A model generated the notes under the pieces. That model was not told where the DNA came from and made no database searches. It worked only from the letters and a program-made list of their open reading frames with translations. This document shows positions 22,651 through 33,500 of a DNA stretch of 64,000 bases, in pieces. The DNA lies in the NCBI RefSeq assembly GCF_040869045.1, contig NC_090323.1:173684083-173748082 (forward strand), read 5' to 3'. This stretch comes from Eurosta solidaginis (Eukaryota; Arthropoda; Insecta; Diptera; Tephritidae). Each line of letters opens with the position of its first letter. Positions within the stretch are counted from its first letter, which is position 1. Made by a program: the position numbers and the translations under genes.

Positions 22651-23833
22651 ACAGATCTGTAACATGTTATGCAAGGACTCGAACGAAACGAAAGACCAAG
22701 CAGAGAGGAGATGTCAGCAGAGAGTCGCATTGTGGAGTCATATTGGGCACAGTGGAACAGTTTAGAATTGATATCCGGTTGCTTGCATCGAGTATGGGAG
22801 AGTGAGGATGGTCAAAGAAAAAAGAAAGTGATAGTTGTTCCCAGAAAGAGGATTCCTGACGTGCTCAGTGAGCTGCATAATGGTCCAAGCGGAGGTCATC
22901 TTGGAATCACGAAGACGCTCGAGAAGATGAAACAGAGATCCTATTGGGTTGGTTACCGTCAGTCGGTCACTGAGTGGATTGCGAACTGTGAGGTTTGCAG
23001 CAGAGCGAAAGAGGCCAAAACCCGAAGTCATGGTCAGATGGAGCAATATAATTCAGGTGCGCCATTTGAAAGGATCGATATGGATGTCGCAGGTCCATTT
23101 CCTACTAGCAACTGCGGAAACTAATATGTACTGGTAGTTATGGATTATTTCAGCAAATGGCCAGAGGTATACCCAAACCCAAATCAAGAAGCGGAAACAG
23201 TAGCAGAAGTGTTTATAAACAATTGGGTTGCAAGGTATGGTGTACCAATGAAGTTACATTCTGACCAAGGCAGGAATTTGGAATCAGCTGTATTCATCAT
23301 TGGGCATTCGAAAACCACGGACAACTGCATTACATCCTCAGTCCGATGGTATGGTGGAACGATTCAATAGAACATTGGAGGAGCACTTAAGGAAAGTAGT
23401 GGACAAGTTCCGTAAAGAGTGGGATACCCGCATACCATTATTCTTGATGGCTTACCGATTAGCAGTGCATGAGACAACGGGCCAAACCCCTGCAAAAGTA
23501 ATTTTTGGCAATGACCTTAGACTGCCAGCTTATTTGAAGTTTGGAACAGATGCCGATGTGGAGAGAAATGTCAAGAAGTCCACTGGTGATTTGGAAGAAG
23601 AGCTGACAGAAATACACGATCTGATAAGGCAACGAAGAAAGATTATGAGTGGCAAGGTGAAAGCCAGATACGATAAAGCTATTAATTCGGAAGGTTTTCA
23701 GGAAGGAGATTTGGTGCTGTTATACAACCCACAACGAAAAAAAGGTTTGTCCCCGAAATTGCAGTGTAATTGGGAAGGCCCATACAAAGTTGTAAAACGG
23801 AATGACGAAGTACTGTACCAGGAACCAAAATGA
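22651..23833 (+). pseudogene. Outer gypsy integrase, broken
   Basis: Zinc-binding HHCC region (ELHNGPSGGHLGITKTLEKM, then CEVC), then the catalytic core with Asp in IDMDVAGPF, Asp in LHSDQGRN and Glu in MVERFNRTLEEHL, and a C-terminal domain (DLVLLYNPQRKKGLSPKLQ). A TAA near 23124 and a frameshift near 23300-23370 disrupt it. All three catalytic residues can still be read from the pieces. Confidence 0.88.
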
Positions 23834-23915
23834 AAGTGTTCCATTTGGAAAGGCTGACAGCGTTTAGAACGAGAGATTTGTCTGATCGGGACGATCAGAC
23901 TTAGGTGGAGGGCAG

Positions 23916-24476
23916 TGTTACGAATATTAGCAACACTAAGGGGTACTGTCATCTCTAAGCCGATGCTAAGAGTGACTTGTATGCACATCCATAAATCAAT
24001 CATTATGTATCTACATAAACGAATCAATCATTATGTCTACACATATGTACGTACACGCAGCGGAGAAGCAATGCACAAACACATGCAGATATCTTATCAG
24101 AGATATGCAATTATAAGTGTGGAAGTGTCGCTCACAAACACACGCGCATGAGCTGTGAGAGAAGCTATACAAATTGTCCATCTGTAGTTATAGCTGAGAA
24201 ATTTATAGCAGATAACCAACTAGTAGATTCTAGAACAGAACCGCCTAGAAATGTCAACGAGTAAACCAAACAGTATAAAAGACAACAACAGTAGAGGCGC
24301 TAGAATCATTTTTAATTAAGCACGCTATCTTTTGAGCAATAGAAGTGTTATTTTGAAAGTAGTCCAATAAAGACCATTTTGCATTACTGAATAGTGGTGT
24401 TATTTATTCAACAGTTTAGTGATTCGAACCTTAGTAGAAGATTTGAAATAAGCGGAATTTCAGTAAATTCGTTTCA
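23916..24476 (+). repeat. Right LTR of outer gypsy element
   Basis: 561 bp, TGTTACGAATATTAGCAAC to GTTTCA. It keeps the uninterrupted target CACACATATGTACGTACACG that proves the TACA duplication around the inner element. Confidence 0.92.
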
Positions 24477-24801
24477 ATGTTAATCGAGATACATTTAGAC
24501 TTCCATATATCAAAATTTAAATTACATTCTTGGTATACGGCTCATAATTCCACCTTATAGGAGTCGTATATGAGTTGGTCCATTGCTGCATTACAGTCGA
24601 GTATAATGGTAAGTACTCCAGTATGACACAAGTGGACCACATGATCCAACGATTCTTGCTATCTCAAATTGTACTAAAGATTTTTGTATCTATGTAATTT
24701 AAATTAATAAATTCAGGTAACAGATAAAAAATGTTGATAATAGCTAAGCAAAGGCTCAATTGAAAAACTGAAAAGGACTGGTTGAGTGTAAATATAACTA
24801 C
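24477..24801. other. Right continuation of split DINE-like repeat, diverged
   Basis: Starts with TTAATCGAGATACATTTAG and TTCCATATATCAAAA, the expected continuation of the 5' end at 11248-11328. It then diverges from other copies, and no gene is seen. Confidence 0.55.
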
Positions 24802-26009
24802 AACAAGTAAGAGTGTCTAAGTTCGGGTGTAACCATACATTATACACTCAGCGTGAGTTTCAATTTTACAGTTGGTTTCAGATAAATTACTTTTCTAATC
24901 TTACTGAGGCATATTTTAAACACAAACTATTCCCAAAAAGTAAGGGATTGTAAGTTCGGATTTAACTAAAGTTGGATTTACTCTGCTGTTTTATTAATAT
25001 ATTTATTCACACAACTGCATTTTAAGGAAACAGCTTTCGACATGTTTCTATGTTATGAACTGTGGTAATATACAGGTTGATTGTAGTGGCATAAATGAGT
25101 CAAGATATATATTGACTTCCATACATCAAAATGCTCAGGATGAAAAATGGAATTGATTTAGCCATGTCCATCTGCCCGTCTGTGATCACGATAACTTGAG
25201 TAAATATTGCTATATCTTATTGAATTTTGGTACATGGGTTCCACGCCCACTTTTAATATATTTAACACAAAAAACCTGATTATTTAGTAAATAATACACC
25301 TAGAATATTGAAATTTGATCTTGGCCGTTTTTACTCTAAATATTTCTTGTTATAAGCCTAACATGTGTATCGAATTTCGTTACGTGGTATATATTTTTTT
25401 GGGGCTCTAGAAATGGTGAACAATGCTTCAATGAAATAGGGCCGTAGCACTGGCCATTTAAAAAAAATGTCTCGCAATATCCTCTTACAATAAAACAAAT
25501 AACATTTATACAAAATTATTTTTCTTTAAGATATAGCTTTTTATACCTTTCATGAAAATGAAATGATATATTAATTCTGGCACGAATCTCAAAATTGCAA
25601 GTCCTTAAAGGAAAATAGATAGACCCACCATTAAGTATACCAAAATAATGAGGATGGAGAGCTGAGTTGATTTAGCCATGTCCGTCTGTCTGTTTGTATG
25701 CAAACTAGTCCCTCAATTTTTGAGATATCTTGATAAAATTTGGTGAGCGGGTGTATTTAGGTATCCCATTAGATATTTGTCGGAACCGGCCGGATCGGAC
25801 CACTATAACATATATCCTCCATACAACCGATTTTTCAGAAAAAGAGGATTTTGGTCATATCTTCCTCAATTTTTTAGATTCACGCTTCAAACTTCACCAT
25901 ATGCTTTCGTACACTGTACATATTGTTGTTTGAAAAAATGGATGAAATCGGTCGTATATAAAGTATATATCCCCCACAACCGATTGTTCAGATAAGAAAC
26001 TTTTCGTAA

Positions 26010-26372
26010 AAATAAACAAAAAATGTAAGGCGCGATAACCTCCGAAGAGATCTAAGGCCGAGCTTCTCTTCCAATTTGCGTCGTGCTCCTCTTGATTTTC
26101 CCTACAAATTGGCCGGACGGGACCTACATGTTTTATACCGACTCCGAACGGCATCTGCAAGGCAGATGAGTTTTCACTGAGAGCTTTTCAATGCAGAAAT
26201 ACACCCGGAGCGCTTGCCAAACACTGCCGAGGGGCGACCCCGCTTACCAAAATTTTCCTCTAATTGAAAAACCTTATTTCTAAAATTTTGATGTTGCTTT
26301 GCCCGGGGTGCGAACCCAGGGCATACGGTGTGGTAGGCGGAGCACGCAACCATCACACCACGGTGGCCGCCA
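26010..26372 (-). mobile_element. tRNA-derived SINE, family A, copy 2
   Basis: About 360 bp with a perfect 9-bp duplication TTTTCGTAA (26001-26009 and 26373-26381). It has the same head, B box (GGTTCGCACCCCGGG on the minus strand) and body as the other copies, and an A-rich AAATAAACAAAAAA tail. Inserted into a DINE-like fragment, which continues on the other side. Confidence 0.9.
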
Positions 26373-27099
26373 TTTTCGTAATTACTGCCCCATTTTAAGA
26401 GATAGAGGCTTCAAATTTCAACACAGCATAAATTGTTTTCTGAAAAAATCATAGAGATCCGTGGTATATATAGTATATACCTAATATTAACTGTCATTTT
26501 TGCCCCTTTTTTAAAGCTTGAAGCTTCAAATTTCATCGAATTTCATCACATACTTACGTTTACGTCATATATTTTTTAAATACATGATTCTTAATCATAG
26601 TTTTTACATGCAGACCACAAAAAACGTGAAACTTTGCATCCTCACAAAAAGTACCTACCTATTTTGTTATTTTATATTTATCTTAAAAATCGTTTAGATA
26701 TGTACATCGGTTCACTTTATATTTCTTATCTTATAAAGCCGATTATTTGGAGATTTCGTATGGGATAAGATTATTGTCCAGCCCCATTCATTGAAGTCTT
26801 CGGCACAACCGAAGACAGTCCCGTCCATACTTGTTATTCTAGCCTACGGCCTTTTAAACATCTTTTATATAAAAGGGGGCGTGGTCCTTAACCGATCTCG
26901 TCCATTTTGACTAGAAATATTTCCTGCTATAAAGCAAGTATATATTATTTTTCTTCGAGTTATGGCTACCGAAACATAGAAAAAATGTTCATACTTCAAA
27001 AATTTTAATATTTAACTTTTTATTATAATATCATTTGGAAAGTAAAATACCATGGATTTTAAGCTCTTTTTCGCAAAGGTATAGTTTATTATATTTGTC

Positions 27100-28783
27100 T
27101 AAGATGAGTTCGTCTAAGACCCCTTTAAAAGTCTTGGGCTTTCCGTTTCACCTATTAATGTGGCTGAAAAGCTATCTTTCTAACCGGACCCAAAAAGTTC
27201 TGTTCAAGTGCAATCTGTCCGAATCGTTCGGAGTTTCCTTCGGCGTACCCCAGGGAAGTCATCTAGGCCCTTTGCTCTTTGCCCTTTTCATTAATGACTT
27301 GCCACAGACAATATAATATTCCCATAATATAATGTATGCGGATGATGTAAAACTTTGCTACACTTACTGTCCTACCGATTTGAGTTCCTTGGATATTCTT
27401 CAGGCCGACTTGGACTCGTTCCAGTGTTGGCGCGCAACAAATTTACCAGCTTTAAATTGCTCTAAATGTAAGCATATGACATTTCACCGAGTGAAGCCAG
27501 TATTGAAACCTTATGTAATAAATGGTACGCCTTTGGAGCGTATATCTATTGCAAATGATCTATGTGTCCTTTTTGATCCGAAATTGAATTTTAACATGCA
27601 TATTTCATCTATTTCCAACAAAGCGTTGGTCTTACTTGGTACTGAGGTTCTTTACACATCGCTGGTTCGTTCAATACTCGAGTATTGCTCATGCGTTTGG
27701 TCCCCTGTTTCTCAAAAGCATATAAAGCGTTTTGAGTCAGTTCAAAAGCAATTTTTGATATTTGCATTGCGCGGCCTTAATTGGGACTCAAGTCTCCACC
27801 TTCCTCGATACAGAAGTAGACTTCTTCTTATTAACTTACCCACTCTGGAAAATCAGAGAATTTTACTGGGGGTATTGTTCATCCATAAGCTCATTATTGG
27901 AGAAATTGATTCTGCGGACCTTCTCAGCCGCTTGTTGTTTGCGGTTCCCCCTAGAGTATCCAGACAGTACGTTCCTTTCTATTTACCCCTTTGTCGACGA
28001 AACTTTGCTAAAAATAATCCTCTTCTTATCTGGTGCGCGCACTACAATGACTTGTATAGCTGCATCAGTCTTGAATGTACTTTTGCCACTATACGTAATG
28101 CAATACGTGCCTATCTAATTTAAGAGATACAAGCTAATTTAATTTAATTTGCCGGCATTTTATTTCTTCCATAAAAAACAGGAACTATCTCGTTTAAGGA
28201 TGGAGGAACATTTATCGACATGTATCATTAAGAAGGAACAAGACAGTACTGTGTTGATTGGAATCTGGTGCATTCCAACAACGTAAAAAACATGCATTTT
28301 CGTGAGTCACTGACCGGAATCGTATGCATTCCGGCAGTATAATCTTATGGGTCAGGCATCGAGCTGATTGGAACACCACAACAACACAGGTCATGTTACT
28401 TTTTTATGCCTTGTGATGGCGTATCCTCATTACACTCTTAGCACTACCGGATTCCCATGACATGCTGATTGGAATCTTGTTGCATTCCAACAGGAAGATT
28501 GGAATCCACTGCATTCCAAAATCATGCTGAGCAGAATCTGATGCATTCCGTCAGTATAAGATTTCGGTATAAGATCTTATTTCTGCTCATATTTCTTATT
28601 ATTATTATATTCTGAAATTAAAGTGTAATGTTCATTAATATATCTTTGTTTGTAATATAACATTGTTGAAGTCTCGATATATCTTAAATTTTATCTTTTG
28701 AGTTGTATATTTATATATCTTTGATATTATGCAGTCGACCATAGTTTGTCGTCGACTTTAAATAATAAATAAATAAATAAATG
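27100..28783 (+). pseudogene. 5'-truncated jockey-like non-LTR retrotransposon
   Basis: RT piece beginning about LKVLGFPFHLLMWLKSYLSN, then FGVPQGSHLGPLLFALFIND (motif B) and MYADDVKLC (catalytic box), then a long C-terminal part ending NAIRAYLI at 28123. One in-frame TAA (27314-27316) falls between motifs B and C; otherwise the frame is open for about 330 codons. The 5' end is lost within the palm. A ~640-bp 3' untranslated region follows, ending in an AATAAATAAATAAATAAATG-type tail at about 28762-28783. Inserted into a reversed DINE-like fragment that resumes after the tail. The frame's first ~25 codons (from 27035) come from that repeat, not from the element. Confidence 0.82.
28260..28549 (+). 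repeat. Five copies of an imperfect palindrome GGAATC-N4/5-GCATTCC
   Basis: Copies at 28260-28276, 28316-28332, 28471-28488, 28501-28517 and 28533-28549 (the last starts AGAATC). They lie in the 3' untranslated region of the jockey-like element. Spacer bases differ (TGGT, GTAT, TTGTT, CACT, TGAT) while the arms are kept, and flanks such as GCTGATT and CAGTATAA recur. Confidence 0.85.
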
Positions 28784-29543
28784 TGGGTGTGGTTCTTAAC
28801 CGATCTCGTCCATTTTTTTAAAGATATTTCCAACTATAAGCAAAATATGTGCACCCAATCTTATTATGATCCGTTAATTTTTCTTCGAGTTATGGCTCCC
28901 AAAACATTGAAAATGGCTTAGTCATAACGGTTTTTGGTTTCTGATTTATATTTGTAAGTTGGATTTTATCACAAGTGGATGGTGCCAGGCCCATTTTCAA
29001 AAAATTTTTCAAATTCTTATCAAGAGTAATTTTTGTGTTTTCAAAAATGTTATATATATGAAAAGTGGGCGTGGTTATCATCCGTTTTCACTCATTTTAA
29101 ATAGCGATGGGAGATGAGTGCCAAGGAACCGATATACCAAATTTCAATAAGATATATAAATATTTATTAAAGGTGTCGTGATCACAGACAGACGGACGTT
29201 CGGACGAACATGTCTAAATCAAAAAATCTTTTATGTATATATGGAAGTATATATTTATCTCGATTCGTTTATGCCTTTTTCGATAAACAGTTATGTTACC
29301 AAAGTTAATACTGCGGCGAGGAGTTGACAAGGCATATGCTTCAACTTCTATGCTAAATATTTTCGATGGAATGCACGCCCGACAATTGTAGCGTAAATGT
29401 TCTTTGATCAGTCCTCAAGAAGGAGGATGCGCGAATTCTTCTTCGAAACTTCATTCGACCACTACTAATATACATAGACCCCATAAAATAAACGGAAAGT
29501 GCGATACACCAATGAGGTGTTTTAGTCTAAGCTTCTCTTATTG

Positions 29544-30203
29544 GCTTACGATTTCTCGAACATGTTCGAGACGAGATTTCTCGCAAGTCTCGCCTTCTCG
29601 CGAGATTCTCGAATTAATCGTAAGACTCGCGAGATACTCGAATCTCGAATTACTCGTAAGGCTCGCGAGCTTCTCGACATTCAACTTAATCGATTCATTG
29701 GCTGTTTTATATATACTAGCTTACGATTTCTTCTGGAGCCCAAGCCAAAATTTCGGCAAAACCACAAGTAAAAACCCCGAAATGTATAGAATATTGCCAA
29801 TGCAGCGACTGAATGAAAGTCGAGAAGATCGCGAGTATTACGAGTAGTTCCAGATTCGAGAATCTCGCGTGCCTTACGAGTAATTCGAGATACGAGAATC
29901 TTACGAGAAGCCGTGTTCTTGATGTCTCGTTAAAAATAAAATATTGCGAACAAAATTATATGTATGTATATAACAAACATGTTTTGAGTTAAATGTTATT
30001 GAAGCAATATAATCAACAAAAAAGTCACAAGTAAGAAAAACCAAGTGTATAAATACATACTGTGCATACAGCGATTAAGTAAGAATGTCGAGAAGCTCGC
30101 GAGATTTACGAGTACTTCGAGACACGAGAATCTCGTGAAAAGTCAAATTCTCGATTTCTCGGGTCTCGAAAATCTCGCTTGTGTTCGAGAAGAAATCGTA
30201 AGC
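29544..30203. mobile_element. Foldback-like element rich in CGAGA/TCTCG motifs
   Basis: 660 bp with inverted ends: left GCTTACGATTTCTCGAACA, right (complement) GCTTACGATTTCTTCTCGAA. Both flanks are built of short CTCG, CGAGA, TCGCGAG and CGTAAG blocks (29560-29690, 29820-29910, 30085-30190), so many hairpins are possible. A third partial end (AGCTTACGATTTCTTCTGGA) lies near 29717. There is no transposase and no convincing target duplication (TCTTATTG versus TCTAATAC). The design recalls Drosophila FB elements, but no family is assigned. Confidence 0.6.
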
Positions 30204-30437
30204 TCTAATACTTAATGAATTGAAATTAACAATCTAATTTTTGAAGAAAACGAAGGTCATAATTGTGAGGATTACATGAACTCGTCTTGTAATTTCTATG
30301 TTTCATGGAATCAATATCTGAGATACACACAATGAGTCGGAAGCCTCAGGATTGATTTCTAATACATAAGTACTCAAAATAAATTATATCTTATTAGATT
30401 TGCTTTTGACAAATTTTTATTGCAAATATACTATAAC

Positions 30438-30443
30438 TTTATT
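30438..30443 (-). terminator. Likely polyadenylation signal of the lipocalin gene
   Basis: AATAAA on the minus strand, about 110 bases after the stop codon. A second AATAAA lies at about 30416-30421. Confidence 0.55.
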
Positions 30444-30550
30444 TTTTTCCAAAGTAAATTGTCCCCATTTAACAATTGGGTAACTTTTCCTGTTCCATAT
30501 CCATTGATTTTGTCTGGTTGTCCATCAATTCATATATTACAAAATACTCA

Positions 30551-33500
30551 TTAGTTGCAATCCGCCTGATCAGCGATTTTGAGTTCCACCAGGGATAGGC
30601 CTGCCTTTTTAATTACTTGCTCCGCTTCCTTTATAATATCTTTGTTTGGATTACGTTTACGAGTACGGATCCAAAGGTTTTCTAGTTAAAAAAAAATATA
30701 TATTATAATCCGTATTCTTACATCAAGCGTGGTATCTACATCATAAGAAAACGCTCAAGAAAAATTTCGTATATATTTCTTGTGTGAAATATTTTTTCTT
30801 TATCTCTCTGTTATTTATGGAGCAAGACGCGATAGTCAGATTCATTTACAAGAAGAAAATGTGTTAAAATAAACCTATTCGAATTTATAAGGCACTTAGA
30901 GGCACTATAAGGCACGACGAGATATAAGGCCGAGCTTCTCTTCCAATTTGCGTCGTGCTCCTCTTGATTTTCCCTACAAATTGGCCGGACGGGACCTACA
31001 TGATTTAATGCCGACTCCCAACGGCATCTGCAAGGCAGATGAGTTTTCACTGAGAGCATCTCATGGCAGAAATACACCCGGAGCGCTTGCCAAGCACTGC
31101 CGAGGGGCGTCCCCGCTTAGAAAAATTTTCTTCTAATTGAAAAACCTTATTTTTAAATTTTTGATGTTGCTTTCCCGCGGGTTTGAACACAGGGCATCCG
31201 GTGTGGTAGGCGGAGCACGCTGCCATCACACCACGGTGGCCGCCATAATTGGCCCCAGTTATATAGAGCTTATGCGAGAAAGCCCTCCGCCACGTTGTCT
31301 CACCAGTGGATATCGTTCATTACCAGCATAGCATGGCATTATTTCTTCGTACTCGATGGCAGTCGAATACATTTGCCCGTATTCTTCTCTTACAAATCAC
31401 ACACAATAATACTGTAGGAAAACTGAAGCAAGATAAGGTGGCCTCTGCTGATACATACTCAAATCAAACTGCTCTCAAAAAGCCCGTCCGATATGTTTCT
31501 AATAAAACTGATTAAAATAATAACTTACCAGCATGGGACAATGAATTATTGCTGCAATTATATATGACAGAAAAGTTTTCGTAATCTGCACCTAAAACAA
31601 CATAATCAAAGTTTCTAACGGCACCTGCAAAACAGAGAAAAACATGTTAATAGAATTTTTAAGAATCAAATAAGCGTGCTATTGGGAAGTCGATATATAC
31701 CAGTGATACCGAAAACCAGCAGCGCTTCGAACACAAACGCACATTTTTTTTATACCCAGCTGTACTTGTACACAGGGTATTATAACATTGATTGGATAAC
31801 GGTTGGTTGTACAGGTATAATGGAATCGAGATAGATATGTCTTCAATATATCAAAATCATCACAATCAAAAAAAAATTTGATTGGGCCATGTCCGTCCGT
31901 CCGTCCGTCCGTCTGTCCGTTAACACGATAACTTGATATCTTCACCAAATTCGGTACACGAGCTTATCTTATACCTAGAATAGATTGGTATTGAAAATGA
32001 GCGAAATCGGATGATAAGCACGCCCACTTTTTATATAAATAACATTTTTGAAAACACAAAAACCCTGATTATTTAGTGAATAATACACCTATACAGAATG
32101 TTGAAGTTTGACGTGTGGACTGATATTGAGACTCTTGATACAATTTGAAAAGAAACAAATTAAAATGGGCGTGGCACCGCCCACTTGTGATAAAATCAAT
32201 TTTACAAATATTATTAATCATAAATCAAAAGTCGTTAAACCTATCGTAACAAAATTCAGCAGAGTGGTTGATTTACTATATGGAATGCTTTGAAGAAAAA
32301 TTAACGACATCGGTTAAGGACCGCGCCCACTTATATACAAAATATTCTTAAAAGAGTCGTGGACGAATAAAATAAGCTATATCTTTGCAAAAAAGAGCTC
32401 AAAATGAATGGTATTTCATTTCTAAAGTGGATCTATAAAAATAAATAGGAAAAACTTCAAATTTAAAAAAATGGACTTGTCACCGCCCTTTTTATGACTA
32501 AGCAATTTTCTATGTTTCGGGAGCCATAACTCGAAGAAAAATTGGTTCAGAATAGAGCCATTTGTATATGTACTATTGCACAGCCTTGTAACAACAGCAT
32601 TTCAAGTGTACAGCTGGGTATGTAATGTTCGGCTTCACCCGAACTTAGACTTTCTTACTAGTTTTTAAACAGTTTGAGTGTACGAAACAATTGGTGAAAC
32701 ATTTCTAAGCATAAAGTTTACGCGCATGCCGTGGAACCATATAAGATGGATAAGATAAAAAGTACCAATCACCTGATTTCCGGCGGTCACTTGGTTCCGG
32801 TTCCGCCATGTTTACGAGTGAGATGTCTTTTGCTTAAGGCCGCGGCAGAAAGACATTTTTCATATATGTAAACTCTTTCCTGAAAATTTGTTACAATCTA
32901 AGTCCTCAATACATAATCCTTCCACAGACTTAACTCGACTGCGTCACATATGCTTGTCGCTCCTCGAACTCCAAAATATTTTGATGTCACTTCTGCCGGA
33001 CTATGTATATGTAATATTTGTTCGAAATATGAGCCAAATCGGACAGCAGAGGTCGCCTTCTATTCACGTATGTATTATGTGTTCCAAATATGAGCCAAAT
33101 CGGACTACAAAATCCGATTTTTTTGAATATCTCGATCGTTGCGCCACCTAGCGGCGTTTTTTCATAGGTCGTTTTCTATTCATGTATGTATGTATGTATT
33201 ATGTCTTCCAAATATGAAAAATATCGGACCACAAATACGATTTTTATCAATATTTCGATCCATGCGCCACCTATCGGAGTTCTTTTTCTTATTATTGCAT
33301 TGTCATGGAGTTCTGAATTATATTCCAAGTTTAAAGCTTGTAGCTTATCGGGAAGTTACTTAAATTTCAATTACAAAATACGTGCCAACCAGCTAGGTTG
33401 TCAAGTCAAGCTAAATAAAACCGTTTAATAAAAATACGACTAACATTCTAAAAAAATTTGAGGTGCAACGACATCTTTGCATTGCTGAGTACGAGATCAT

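Larger units (their letters stand above)
11329..24476 (+). mobile_element. Outer Ty3/gypsy retrotransposon (SAP-Gag type), decayed, carrying a nested element
   Basis: LTRs of about 563 bp begin TGYTACGAATATTAGC and end in CA. The left LTR is split into 11329-11472 and 17949-18368; the right is 23916-24476. Without the nested element the length is about 6.67 kb. A primer site TGGTGTCAGAAGAGG at 18371, 2 nt after the LTR, fits tRNA-Leu as in mdg3/micropia-type elements. A polypurine tract AGGTGGAGGGCAG precedes the right LTR. The LTRs differ at many positions and small indels, so the insertion is old. Flanking 4-mers (ATAC and ATGT) do not match, so no clean target duplication remains. The coding order is gag-pro-RT-RNaseH-IN with no env. 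Confidence 0.92.
24802..29275. repeat. Mosaic of DINE-like fragments, interrupted by a SINE and a jockey-like element
   Basis: At 24802 a reversed 3' end (AACAAGTAAGAGTGTCTAAG, then GTTCGGGTGTAACC) begins. At about 25100 and 25640 forward pieces carry GATTTAGCCATGTCC plus GTCTGTCTGT-type runs, the second with AACTAGTCCCTCAATTTTTG and GGCCGGATCGGACCACTATA, a motif set also common in Drosophila repeats. From about 26760 to 29275 pieces run in reverse (GGGCGTGG, GACAGACGGACG, TTTATCTCGATTCG). Apart from the jockey-like frames no coding sequence is recognised. Piece boundaries are not exact. Confidence 0.65.

Noticed and set aside
29404..29847. 147-codon frame
   Set aside because: Ser/Arg/Leu/Phe pattern arises from CTCG/CGAGA repeats of the foldback-like element; no start context or homology features.
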